From Rotaria socialis (Eukaryota; Rotifera; Eurotatoria; Philodinida; Philodinidae), in assembly GCA_905331475.1 (NCBI GenBank), contig CAJNYU010000419.1:24266-88265 (forward strand): 64,000 nt of DNA. The letters are read 5' to 3'. The translations under genes were made by a program, and so were the position numbers. The notes under the pieces are model-generated. The model was not told the origin of the DNA. It saw only the letters and a program-made list of their open reading frames with translations, and did not search any database. This document shows, piece by piece, positions 50,901 to 62,169 of the stretch; the stretch's first letter is position 1, and each line of letters opens with the position of its first letter.

Positions 50901-53365
50901 GTCACCTTCATACACTTCCAATAAGCTAATCAGTTCAACAACAATAGAATAAGCATCGCGAAGTATAGATTTCTGCAATTGCTCTTTGTATTTTTTCGAA
51001 GCTTCTTCAGATGCTTTTAACTCTTCGTCAGATCTCTTCATAGTTTCTTCAGACTTTTCCAGATCATCTTTAGGTAAAATTTTTCTTAGATCATATATCT
51101 TTGTTAAAACATCAGAGAAAACGTCTTTATCAGTAATAAGATCATCGTCGTCTAATTCTTCTTCATCGCTTGATGTCTCTTCGCTGATTGTAGAAGATGT
51201 GTCGCTGACAATAGAACTATTTTCAGTACACGCTTCAGAATGATCAACATTTGACTTTAAGTCTTCTTCTGTATCTTCCAATTCAGACTCAATTTTATCA
51301 ATCTTTCGCTCCTGAAGCTCATTACTTTGATGATTCATTATTTCATTTGATTTTAATTGTGGAGGTTCTTCAATTGACTCATTCATTTGACGCTTCGTTT
51401 TGTTGAACTTTAAATATTCATTGATCATCCGCTTCAATATCTCGAAGTGTTGAGAATTTAATAATCGCCTTCTATCAAAATGAATTATTTTTAGATCATA
51501 TTTCTTAATAGCTATGAAAAAAGCAAGATACAATTACAACTCAACAACATAAGCACACCAAGACAAACCTTGAGATAACCATTCAGGCATTTTTGCGTTA
51601 TCAATACATATTAATATAGCATTTATGTCAGATATTTGTTTTATGAATTCCCGTTGATCGAAATGACTTTCATAATACTTTTGACATAATAAACATAAAA
51701 TGATATTTGGATTAGACATTGTCAAAAATGCTCTTTCCCAAGGAAAATCTATATTACAATATTTCCAATCAATACATACATCAATTTCAAGATTTTGCTT
51801 TGCTAATTTATCATAAAAATAAGCGCAAATATCGCCATCGCCTTCAGCATAGCTAATCATAATATTTGGTTCTATAGATTTTGTGTGGTCACTTTTACTG
51901 CTGTTCTTATTGATCGAACTTGATCGTGCAATTAGAAATAAAGCTCGGAGTCCTCTTGGCAATGATTCTCTCGTATTAAACAAAATTCCTTTCGCAGCTT
52001 TTTCTATGTTGTCAATAAATTTTGGAACATGTTGGAGAGATGCGAATTTTTCTTTCTTTTCTGCAATGTCTTCGATTAATTTTTGGAATTCTTCATCTTT
52101 TTGAAGTTCGTTTTGGTACTGATGACGTAGAGCAATATTCCAGAAAATGTTACAGAATGCAGTCATAGTTAAGCTTTTCAATGGATCTTCATTACTGACA
52201 TTTTCATGAAATTTTAGAAATGATGTGATAAAGAAGTGAGTAGTTGATTGCGTTTTATTGTCGAACTTTGCTTGTGAATGTTCAAGAAGGTGTTCAAGTG
52301 GTCGTTTGTAGCTAATTAATATCATTAGAAAAATTAACAGTTCACTAAGATGCAATCCATTGTGACAATAATTTTGACTTTGCTCAGCTGCACTAATGAG
52401 TTGAAGTAGATGATCAACGGCATCATTCGTACATGTACGATCGTTTTCCAGTTGTTCTAATGTTCTGCCTAGAGCTAAGGTCATACGAACGAGAACTATT
52501 TTCTCTATGTCATCCTCATTCATTAAATTATCAACATTCTGCATTTCTTTTGTAAATTCCAATGCTTGAAGTGAGTTGAGAGCGCTTATTCCATCTTCAT
52601 GGTGACATATATTATCAATAATGCTGATTAATAAAGTTGATTGTCGATCATGAAGTCTTAAAAAAAATGAAATTTCAAATTTTCATTACAGATTACTATT
52701 TCGAGGAAATGAAAAATAACTTACTCGTGTACTTTTTTCAGACATTCAGCGACAACTTTAACAAAGCCAGCTTTAATTAAATCTGGTATCAGGATAGTTT
52801 TACCGGAGTAGGTACAAACAAAAAGTAAGATTGATGTTGTTGTTTCAGAATAATTCGATGTAGTACAACTGTAAAGTTCAGTTTGTACACAATTCAATAT
52901 TAGAGATAAAGTTTCATTGTAATCATTGAGTTTTTGTGAATCATGAACAGAAAAATGGGAAGCTTTTGTTGCTGATGTTAGAACTTTGAAGATGATGGAA
53001 GGAAGAATGTATTTTTCGTAGAGTTGTTCATTGATCGTGCGGTGTGCTAAATAAGTCTTAATGCCAGGTAAATTCAGTAAATTAAGGTATACATAAACTG
53101 TTTCCAGTGCATAAATAGGGTCTCTCTCGAATAATTTGTCTGTGTCAATATTGTCAATTGATTTTATGAGTAGTTCCAAACATTTTTTCGCTGCTACGTT
53201 GTAATGAAAATCATGTTTATCTGCATTAATAAGATTTAAAAATTCAATAAGAACGTGGTAGACAGAATCGAAAACAGACTTTTTCGAATCTACTTCAAGC
53301 GATCTTTCTTTGAGTACACATATCTTTGCCAGGTTGTCAGCAAAAATTCCTTCATCACTCGACAT
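47983..53365 (-). CDS. Double ARM-TIR protein with C-terminal SAM-like domain
   Basis: Seven exons in minus-strand order: 53365-52725, 52656-51569, 51511-50395, 50083-49963, 49900-48784, 48720-48495, 48391-47983; 1572 aa. Two tandem modules. Module A: helical armadillo-like region (about 1-470) and TIR domain A (about 476-575, starting NIMISYAEGDGD). Exon 3 runs without a stop from the end of TIR A through an acidic linker (SSDEEELDDDDL) into module B: armadillo-like region (about 720-1250) and TIR domain B (about 1263-1361, starting SIMISYSHADYD). A SAM-like domain follows (about 1453-1515, IAEWTKNDVSVWFQQN). TIR B keeps the SKSCQQEF segment with the Glu expected of NADase-type TIRs (residue 1335); TIR A has SHFDQREF (Glu550 kept, Cys replaced). 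Introns at the end of both TIRs occupy the same place, supporting duplication. By analogy with SARM1, an NAD-cleaving or immune/stress scaffold role is possible. An alternative is two genes, but no ATG or promoter break separates them. Confidence 0.75.
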
Positions 53366-56169
53366 TTTACTGTTATTGCTAATATATTAAAGACACCAGT
53401 TGCCAAGTCTTTTGTGTATTGATTTATATGAAATCTAAATAAAATGAATAATTGAGAGCTAATCCGTTTGTATTAGTTATAGCGATAGTGGTCAATTGTC
53501 GAATAGTTTCATTCAAAAAAAAACGATCTTAACAAACGCCTGCAAAGAAGTTGCGATGGAGGAAGACAATTTAGTCATGCTTGTGAGAGCGGGCAAAAAG
53601 GCTTTTGCACATAAATTTGAATTTTTCTTCTCTTCTAGTAATTCAAGCTTCATAAAATTTAGAAGATTCTTGTGCGAGGTGCAGATCATTATCACTGTTA
53701 GCAACACTGTGCTTTGGTCAGGACATGTGGTGTTACCAATGATCTTATTACTCATCTGACAGGAAAAATAAAATGGAATCATGAGTCATTGAACTTCTAT
53801 ATAGATATTTCATTGTCTTTGAGCTCATATATTCAAGAATACATTGAGCATCCAAAGAATAGTTTTATCCTAAGTTCATTTTGGCTTATGCGCTTTTAAC
53901 TTATAAATAGAACCTTTTGAGAAAAATGAAGGAGTTTTAAATATTTAACACAACAAACTTATATACTTAGTAAACAACGAAATAACATTGTAGATTGTTT
54001 TTTCTAAGTCCATAATACTAGAAATCAGAGTACTAAATGGGTACAGTCTTTTGTATTTATAATTGAACCCATTGAAATGAGAGTTGTTTACCTGTACCCG
54101 GCTTCTGTATCCAATATTCATGGAGACATTAAGCAGTCAGAACATTACAAAATATATTATGATATCTCACAAACTCTATTACTCTCTATGCTGTGTGCTA
54201 GATATTTTGTTCTTTCATAACTTTCAACTTACTTATATTTTTGCTTTGATAAAATAACCCTTTTTCAGTAGTTAAAAAAGCAAAGACAACCTTTTAAGTT
54301 TCTTACTTCGGTGAGAGAAGCGTTCTTTTCAATCCGCTGAAATGTGCGCTTCATACGATGAAAAAGAAAAAACGACAATACAAATTCCATGTAAAAAATA
54401 ACTTTGTAGGCATCATGATTTTCAGATTCATATTAAAAAAAAATTTTTGAAACCCGAAAAAGCCTACATGGCAGGGTCTTACGCCAAAACGAGTTGACTG
54501 CATTCGTTCGTTAGTACAGAACGAAAAAACTTTTTTTGGCCCCATGTATGGAAACTTCCGATAAAGTTTGAGCGAAGGTAATCAGAGTAGGGGAACACGG
54601 TGGCGTTGTTTGCTTTTTGAAATTTGGTAATTCAAGCAAGGTTATGATGGATTAGGAGCTGTTTAGATCGTCGCATTTTCGTGATAGGAATTCTTTGTCG
54701 AAAATTTTTTATGGGCATCATTCGATGATGTTGATAGTGGTAGATGTAAGAGGGGAAAAGCTGATTTAACTCAGATAAAAATCATAATTAAATCAAAAAA
54801 ATCATATTAAATCATCCTAAATCACCTTAAACTCATGGTACATCAAGTGAAATCAACGTAGGATATCTTGATGATGAATTGACAAGACGAAAGAAGAAAA
54901 ACCGGAGCACATTTGGTAACAAAATCAGTGGTTGAATTGAATGTACCAATAGAAAAATTGAACGAAACTTCATTGAAGAAGAAATTTATTCATATATATT
55001 CAATAAAATGGTTTTGCTCTCGTTCAAAAAAAAGCCCTTTATAGACGTTGTATCTTCACGAGAAACAAAAAATAAATAATATTGCATTAAATCGATCTGC
55101 GTCTTCATCTATTAATTTTAATCTATTAGTGAATATTCAGAATTTGTCATTAAAATATAGTTAAAATGGATAATTCTAGCGTATTTCACGAAATGACTTA
55201 TTGCTTTGGTTTTGCATCAATAGTACATATAATCAAATTTGAAACTCGTTACAAAGTGGTTCATTGTTCTAGTCATATATTTCGTTAACAAGAGTCTCCT
55301 TGAAAACTATGTTCTCATCATTTCTATCTTTCACTTCTTATTTTGTTGCAATGCGTATTTTATAACCGCAAGTATGTCTCTATTAATGTTGATAATATGA
55401 TTTCATCGAGACACATTCATCATGTTAATTATTGAATCAAGTGTTTTTTCGAGTGTTGCATTAAAAAAAAATTCGCTTATAACAAGTTAATTTAAACTAA
55501 AGTAAATTTTCAACGAATTATACTAACATAATAAACGTTAAAGTTTGAAATAAGAAATTATTAATAGTGAAACATGACTTCTAACGTAAGAACAATCTCT
55601 AGTAATATTCATGTTCGATTACTGTTCATATACTTTCCATGAAATGATATTATTGAATCTGAGTGAACAAATATTAATATATCATGTTAATTGTTTTTTA
55701 TTCGCACTCGTATGAAAAGCTAAATCAGATTTCCTTATTGTGTAATTAGATTTGTCGAAAGATGAAGGCATAAGTCAATCTAGGCGTGACATTGCTTGAC
55801 TTTGCATAAGCGTGTTTGCAAATGATTTTAATTCGCTCGTACGATACTGTTATTCGATGTGTCAACTAAACCGGTCATAGTTGAGAATAGATTGATCTCT
55901 ATAAATCTCTATAATGAAATTATCGTTTATCAACATTTATTATAGTGTAATGTGTCCGTCGATTTAACATTTTTCAAAAATTAGAACACATATTCAATTA
56001 TTTGAATCTTATTTCTTTTATTTTATTGAATTGTTATTCTAGGCATTAAATATGTAGAATGTAATCGATCATGCATGGCAGTAGTTTGTTATTTATTATG
56101 ATTGAAATATATTTTGACTTTCTCATCGCATTTGTTTTTATTCAAATGATTTACAGAAGAGAATAATAC
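53366..56169. other. 2.8 kb intergenic region
   Basis: No gene recognised on either strand. A degenerate AATCA-based array (about 54768-54832, roughly 11-13 bp periodicity, AAATCATCCTAAATCACCTT) is the only clear structure. Confidence 0.5.
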
Positions 56170-56361
56170 TTACAGAGAAGGAAAATATGAATAGAAGTGT
56201 TCAAACGGAACAAGTAGTTCAAATGTAACTAAAGATTTTATTTTAGTACAATTGAGACGTGTTGTATCATTAGTAAAATAGTTTGTCATTCTTGCTAATG
56301 TTTCGTATTCAATTATGAGATTTGTCAAACAAGGTAGACGAGTTATTTTATCAGAAAGAAA
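56170..56361 (-). pseudogene. C-terminal remnant of the F-box gene beyond the TAG
   Basis: In-frame continuation of the F-box/LRR gene after its TAG: 63 sense codons, LRR-like (TRLPCLTNLIIEYETL, KIKSLVTFELLVPF), ending FYSYFPSL and TAA. Reported separately because it would not be translated without readthrough. Confidence 0.55.
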
Positions 56362-57890
56362 CTATATCACACAGTCATTGTGTACACTGAGAATATCGAG
56401 TGCCAAAAGATGATTAAATGTAATCAATGTACACGAATGATGTTGTCCATTTTTTTGTGGTATATCATTACGTATAATCAATTGTCGAAGAAAAGGAAAG
56501 TCTTGAGAGATGATTTGGAATAATTTATGTTCAAATGGCCGTTCGTCACGCATTGATAACAATCGAACTGTATCAAATCTTCCCCCTTGAAAACAGTTAC
56601 TCATAAATAAGAATTCGTTGAATTGATATGGAAGAGAATAAACATGACAATTGCCTTGGCTATTCATGAATTTATCATCAAAACATATATCAAATGATTG
56701 AATTCCTCTTTCAGTGAAACTATTTCGAATGTCATCATTTGATGGACGATCTATTCCAATGTCATCGTTGATAATGCAAGTGTTTATACTGAAGATAAAT
56801 TTGTTCAGTCGTGGCATATAATTAAGAGCTTTATCAAATAATTGATTGCCATCTATATAAGTGCATATAGGTCTTACTACTGAGAGAAATAATGTTAGTT
56901 CTTCAAGATTTAGCATCCGACGAAGTAGCGGCACAACTGGTTGGTCGTAATAACATGTGCGCCAATCTGTTATTAATGAAAAACATTTCAATTTGACAAG
57001 TTTTTTCTAAAGAAAATTAAATAATCAATAACTAATTTCAAAAACAAATTTATTTCCATTCAATAATCACATTTATACTTACGGTATTATCTATCATTGA
57101 TGATGAACGGTCTATTTTACTAATACGGATAATCAGCGTAGATAATGATTGAAGACATCCATTAAGAAGATAAAGACAATCATCAAAAGTGTTAACATTT
57201 ATTGTCAATTTAGTAAGGGTTGAAGATAAACAATGTGTATATGAAATATTTGAAGGTAAAATTGTTATATATTTTTCTGAGGATGTTTGACGATAGGTTA
57301 AATCACTTAAACATTTACTAACTAATAGTATGACTAGAAACGCATTTTGTTCACTTCTATTAGGCATTTCGACATTGTCAATATTGACATCGACAGTGAT
57401 ATGTGTTATTTGATTCTCAAGAAGACGTATCATGGTTTTATCTTAAACGTAAAGAAAAAAGTATCAATCATTGATGATATCAAATAAAATTCATCGCTAT
57501 ACCTAATAAATGTTGTGAGAGTATTTTTGGTTGAAAATTAACAAATGATAACGAATGCAGTTGAGGATAATGGATAGTACCAAGAACACGTTCGACAGAA
57601 AGTGGTTCGAGAGTAAATTTGGTTACTTTATCATTAATTCGAGGTAAGATTTTGGAACAAATTCTCTCTATAATGTGAGTATCTACCGAAGAATTATGAA
57701 TATCATCTCGTTTGATCACCAAGTCGAGATGATGTATATAAAGAGAATCAAGCGCTAATCGATCAAATCGTTGATTTACATCTACTAATGAATAGAGTAT
57801 ATCGACCATATTTAGTTTATTGAGAATAGTACGTAATATTTCATCTGGCAGATCGAGTATATTAATATTGTTGTTATTTAAAATGTCCAT
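56362..57890 (-). CDS. F-box/LRR-like protein, possibly truncated by an in-frame TAG
   Basis: Three exons in minus order (57890-57503, 57441-57083, 57006-56362), 463 aa. The F-box is at the N-terminus (about residues 10-50): LDLPDEILRTILNKLNMVDILYSLVDVNQRF. The remainder has the irregular leucine-rich character of F-box/LRR proteins (LLRRMLNLEELTLFLSV, FLRQLIIRND). F-box proteins recruit substrates to SCF ubiquitin ligases through SKP1. The frame stops at TAG 56362-56364 but stays open immediately afterwards for 63 more codons (FLSDKITRLPCLTNLIIEYE...) to a TAA at 56170-56172. The extension has the same LRR style, so the TAG is likely a recent nonsense mutation, a base error or a readthrough site. 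Both introns have good splice sites. Confidence 0.75.
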
Positions 57891-57941
57891 GTCGAATAAT
57901 TCTCTGTCACTTCCGTCATTCTCTTATTTTCCCACTCTATA

Positions 57942-57978
57942 TATATATATATATATATACAAAGGTGTGGGTGCGGGT
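57942..57978. repeat. (AT)n microsatellite followed by telomere-like G-rich tract
   Basis: AT dinucleotides (about 57942-57959) followed by GGTGTGGGTGCGGGT (57964-57978), close to a TGTGGG pattern. A partner CGACACCCG lies at 58030-58042. Confidence 0.6.
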
Positions 57979-58097
57979 ACAGCTATGGCTGTGTCTGAAA
58001 CAAAGATCCAAACCCACTCACGGCCTACACATCGACACCCGAAAGTTTGTCTAAAAAAATAAGCAACATATTCAAAAACATAAATCAATATTTATTA

Positions 58098-59095
58098 TTA
58101 CGGAAGTATCGGACGTTCAATAATTTTCGTATTAATATTATAGATTAAAATTTGTCCATCATACAAATTTACTGTACGAAATAATGTTGCTAATAAACTA
58201 CTTTTATCCGAGCCTTTTAAAAAAAGAAGATATGTATATCAATCATGTTATTTTTAATTTTTCTAACGTGTTAGTCGAACAAATTCCAATTTTTTCATTA
58301 GATTTTATTTGAAATGTTACATCGTCAAGTGCTGATTTTTGATAAATATTATATTTCATTGTAACATGTCGATATTCAATTATTGATCCGTTTTTGTTGT
58401 CTTTGTTTATTTAAAATGACAAATTGCTTTTCGATTTTCTTCTATTGGTAAATTATCAATATGTGCAGTAACACATTCAACATCAACCATTGTTTTCTGT
58501 TTCTGTAAAACTCAGTATTAATCCATTAAGAAGACAAGTAGGTGGTAGAATATATGATAAAGAAAGTTCAATTAATGCTGGATTTGAACCTGGTATTGCA
58601 TAGACATGTTCAATAACACCAATTAATGATATACCAGCAACTATGATAATACTAATAAGTTGAAGACGAAAATTAAGCCATGAACTATCAGCAAGGGATG
58701 AAGATTGTGGACGAATACTATTTGATACTAAGACAAAATTATGTTCAACAAAATGTGTTATAGGACGAAATGCACGAATTGTTGATAAACTAAATATTGT
58801 CTCACCAAAATGAGCATAAATAGGTGATAAAGCTACAGATCAGATGATATTCACTTTATTTTACGTGATGTCCAACGATATTAATTCTAAAAAGTTAAAT
58901 TTACGTTAGAAATATAGTCTCATATTTCATTCTAACCTGTATGAAAAACTTTAAAGTAGTCAAATAGAACAAGAACAATTAGAAATTGAGGTAAACCATA
59001 ACAAGATAATACAAGCGTGCCTAATAATGAGAACATATTAGCTAAAAGTATATTCATTATAAATGGTAATGAATTATCGACACTCCATATATCAC
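58098..59095 (-). pseudogene. ABCC/MRP-type ABC transporter fragment, degraded
   Basis: Minus-strand pieces match the second half of an ABCC transporter: DIWSVDNSLPFIMNIL and MFSLLGTLVLSCYG (end of a transmembrane domain, 58937-59090); SPIYAHFGETIFSLSTIRAF and LSLSYIL...TETEN (about 58500-58855); MVDVECVTAHIDNLP in a shifted frame; then the start of nucleotide-binding domain 2, GSIIEYRHVTMKY and EKIGIC (58260-58400) and DKSSLLATLFRTVNLYDGQIL (58098-58220). Damage: a frameshift after TETEN, a Walker A with the GxGK core lost, missing sequence between the helix piece and SPIYAHF, and a premature TAA before the Q-loop. The first transporter half, signature motif and Walker B are absent. Confidence 0.8.
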
Positions 59096-59096
59096 T

Positions 59097-59158
59097 GGGG
59101 TGTGGTTGTGGGTGGTGTGCATTAAGGAATGCTCATCCATACCAGCACACCCACACTC
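59097..59158. repeat. Telomere-like G-rich/C-rich inverted tracts at a gene-fragment junction
   Basis: GGGGTGTGGTTGTGGGTGG at 59097-59115 and, 25 bp further, ACCAGCACACCCACACTC at 59141-59158 in the opposite sense. They lie where the ABCC-like fragment ends and the LDLa-like fragment begins. Confidence 0.6.
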
Positions 59159-59950
59159 AAAATTGTATTCGCTAGTTGTTTCCTTAATACAAGGATAGAC
59201 GAAATCATTTTTCAATGTAAAATAGACAAACGAATCCTTATATTGCTCTTCGAGTAGATTTGGAGCATACCAACTTAAGTCAAATTTGTAGAATGTCTGA
59301 GAAGCAATGTTATTATGCGACCAATATAATGCATTTGAACGATTTCCACACCATAGATCTTGATCATCATTCGATGCACAGTTTTCTGTGTCAGGAGTGC
59401 GTAGCAAAGTTTAACATTGGTCACAGCGATTCTTTTCATCAGAGCCCCCTATACAATCAATATGACCGCCATTGATTTTTGACAGAGGTAAACAAGTAAA
59501 ATTTTGACCAAATGACAATATACAAGGAAGACCATCTGGATGGCATGGATGATTAGAACAGTTCGCTTCATTGGCTGCATTTCGACAATTCCATATCCAA
59601 TTACATTTTGTATATACATTGTTACAAGTCCATCGATTCTATTATGCTCGACAAAGACCATCACAAAGCGTTGTGAATGGCAAATGAAAAATCACTTGAT
59701 TTAGATCGTATGGACGTTTCAAATCTGCTCCATCTACGCACATCAATTGGCGGCTTTGAACACTAGTAATAGGAGTGCACTTATTATCCGAGAGGCATCG
59801 AAAGCGATAATCGATATCGGGCAGCGAACTACTATTTGTAATTTGTTCGTCATCTTCTGGAAAACAATCGGGAAAGCCATCGAGTAGTCGATTCAAGGCA
59901 ATACATTTCGATGAATTGGCACATCAATATGGCTTTGACTTTGGACATTC
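59110..59950 (-). pseudogene. LDL-receptor class A repeat protein fragment, degraded
   Basis: Minus-strand cysteine-rich sequence with the spacing of LDLa modules: CANSSKCIALNRLLDGFPDC, FRCLSDNKCTPIT...MCVDGAD, CNNVYTKCNWIWNCRNAANE, LPCILSFGQNFTCLPLSKIN...IDCIGGSDEKNRC, then a C-terminal part (DLWCGNRSNALYW, YNFECGCAGMDEH). Reading in one frame meets TGA, TAA-TAG and TAA stops and then a shift, so it cannot encode an intact protein. The upstream end is cut at the MITE at 59966. LDLa repeats occur in lipoprotein receptors and some GPCRs; which gene this came from is unclear. Confidence 0.75.
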
Positions 59951-59965
59951 ATCATATCTAATCTT

Positions 59966-60069
59966 TCCCTAATCCACTCTCCCCCGACGACTCCCCGGTG
60001 AGCCCCCGCAGAAGAACGAAATCCGTAGGGACTTCCTGGGGATTCTTCTAGGGAGAGTTGACTAGGGTA
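59966..60069 (-). mobile_element. Short MITE, copy 2 (inverted relative to copy 1)
   Basis: About 104 bp, the reverse complement of the 39361-39452 element: begins TCCCTAATCCACTCTCCC and ends GGAGAGTTGACTAGGGT. It shares the interior GACGACTCCCC, ACGAAATCC and CTGGGGATTCTTC blocks, and has about 12 extra bases in the middle. It abuts the truncated LDLa fragment. Confidence 0.8.
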
Positions 60070-60427
60070 TGGGATTGAGATGCGAAAATCACACGTTTAT
60101 TGGAATTGGTGGAATGATGCAGAGTTTAATCTATTTTTCGTAGAGATTAATAGAAAATGGCAGGGCTAGTCTAACCTTTTTTTAGACTATTTATGAGTGA
60201 GAGTGTCTGTAAGGGGGTGGTCCAGCGTTCTTGCTCTAAAACGTAATCACTCATTTCATATGCGATAAGAAACTAATTTAAACATCTTGTTTTGATGTAT
60301 GAAGCGTTGGAACAAGAGGTTTTAGGTAGATGATTAATGAAGTTCTTTTGAACGGTCAACTCATTTTAAATAGAGTCATTGATTTCTAATTGCAGTGACT
60401 ATGAAACTAAATTATACATATTTTTAG

Positions 60428-60602
60428 ACAAAGTACTCCTATTGGTCGGCCTCGCGTTTGCAATTGGCGCCGCCTGAAGATCCGCTGGAACAATTATCAG
60501 AAAGGTCGCCATTTTGAACTTGAAACGCCAACTCAATTATTCAATCATGATGGCTTTCTTTCATCTCACACATTTCTCGTTGGAAGCAGAACATCTCAAT
60601 AA
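60428..60602 (+). pseudogene. Orphan coding-like terminal exon
   Basis: After a TATTTTTAG acceptor, one frame stays open for 57 codons to a TAA: begins QSTPIGRPRVCNWRRLKIRW and ends FLVGSRTSQ. The composition is protein-like and distinct from simple sequence. No upstream exon or family identified. Given the neighbourhood it is probably another gene fragment. Confidence 0.3.
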
Positions 60603-60671
60603 TGAAGTCGTCCACGAATTATTATCACTGTTGTATGCTTAATGCTCGTACGCGCTGGATCTTTGTACATA

Positions 60672-62169
60672 CAGTCTGGTGCATAATTATAAGACCACTT
60701 CCTTTAGAGCTTAAAATAATCAGATAAAACTTATTATTTGGAACTAGAGTTATCATAACATAATTTTCTCTTTGCTAGATTTCCAAAGGTTCATTTCTTT
60801 TTTTCCTTAGTTACTGATTTTTCATGAATTTTAATGGTGCAAAAATATAAGACCATATTAAAAAAATGCAAAAACACCAAAGAAAACAAATATCAATATT
60901 TTTGCTTGGCTCCATTTAACTTAATAACTTTCAAATATTCTTTCCGGCATCGATTCGACCAGAGCCCGGAGTTGTTCGATGTTGATTTCTTCCCAAGATT
61001 TAATGATGGTAGTTTTTAAGTGCTCTTTTGTTTTAAATTGTTTACCTTCGGCATAGACCTTTCTTGCTAGTATTCCGCAGAGATTTTTAATTGGATTTAA
61101 ATCAGGTGACAATGATGGCCAAGGTAAAACATTGATTATCTACGACTTAAGCCCAGTGAGATTGACCTTCGCTCGATGAATAGGTACATTGTGTTGCTGA
61201 AAGATCCAATTAGACCCACCAATACAACTACCGATATCAATCAGATGCTTTTTTAAGCACCTTTCAATATCATTTTGAGTTCATCTGTCCGTCTACAAAG
61301 CATATTGAACTTTTACCACCCCAACCAAACGACGCCCAAATCACAGCGATACCACCACCTTGAGAACGAGTTGAAAAAATCTCTTCTTCTTTTCGGAGAT
61401 CATGCCAGTAGTAAGAAAACCCATCAGGATAATCTAAATTAAATTTTGTTTTCGTCAGACCAAACAACTTTGTGCCATTCATTGTTCCAAGTCATATGAA
61501 CCTTAGCCCAAGTTAATCGTAAATCTTTGTGAGCTGTTGTTAAAGCAGGAGAGTGCTTTTTTTCATCTTTTTCAAGATGTTTGGCCTTTTATAAGTCGAT
61601 TGATTCTCCATCGTGACATTTTTAAGCATAAATCGTTAATAATATTGGCACAAGATATTGATTTGTTACTAGCAGTTCTAATAATAAGGGTTTTGGTACA
61701 TTCATCGACTTTTTTTTTTCGACCAGTTCGTTTTCTCAAGCCATATTTAAGTGGATGTTTTAAAAAATTTGTTACCACTGTCTTCGATCGATTAATTTTC
61801 CTGACAATTTCTCGATGAGATATATATTTCTTGTGTAATCCTAAAATAGATCTTCTTTCGCTCTCCGTTAGTTGCATTGCTCTGGGCATGCTATAACTTA
61901 AACATGAGTGTTATCCTGTTTGTTAATTTTATTCAAAGTCACTGATGATTCACTTAATATTATTAACCTATCATGTGGTTCTATATTTATGCACCACAAA
62001 AGAGCAGGCAATTATATATATATATATATATATATAAGAAAATTAAAAAAACCCGCTTGAAAATTTTATATCGCTAGTCTTATGATTCACTTATGTGAAA
62101 TCACTAAAAATATCGCTCATTTTATTTAGTTCAATTTGAAAACAAGTGGTCTATAATTATGCACCAGAT
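60672..62169 (-). mobile_element. Decayed Tc1-like (Tc1/mariner) transposon
   Basis: About 1.5 kb bounded by inverted repeats: CTGGTGCATAATTATAAGACC inside the left end and CTGGTGCATAATTATAGACC read from the right, with TA on both outer sides. It encodes a minus-strand transposase remnant and carries an AT microsatellite at about 62013-62036. Confidence 0.88.
60921..61889 (-). pseudogene. Tc1-like transposase pseudogene
   Basis: Pieces in order on the minus strand: HTH/paired-like DNA-binding part at 61889-61572 (LTESERRSILGLHKKY...GRKKKVDECT); KVVWSDEN with the first catalytic Asp, then a frameshift; PDGFSYYWHDLRKEEEIF and QGGGIAVIW at 61482-61270; FQQHNVPIHRA, where the second catalytic Asp of the usual QQDNAP is His; then SLSPDLNPIKNLCG at 61112 with the third acidic site not conserved as Glu, ending ESMPERIFESY. 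Several frameshifts and stops separate the pieces, so it is non-functional. Confidence 0.85.

Noticed and set aside
51534-51536. TAA apparently splitting the TIR region into two genes
   Set aside because: It lies inside a 57-bp intron (51512-51568) with good GT and AG sites; the matching position after TIR B also has an intron, and splicing restores a homologous reading frame.
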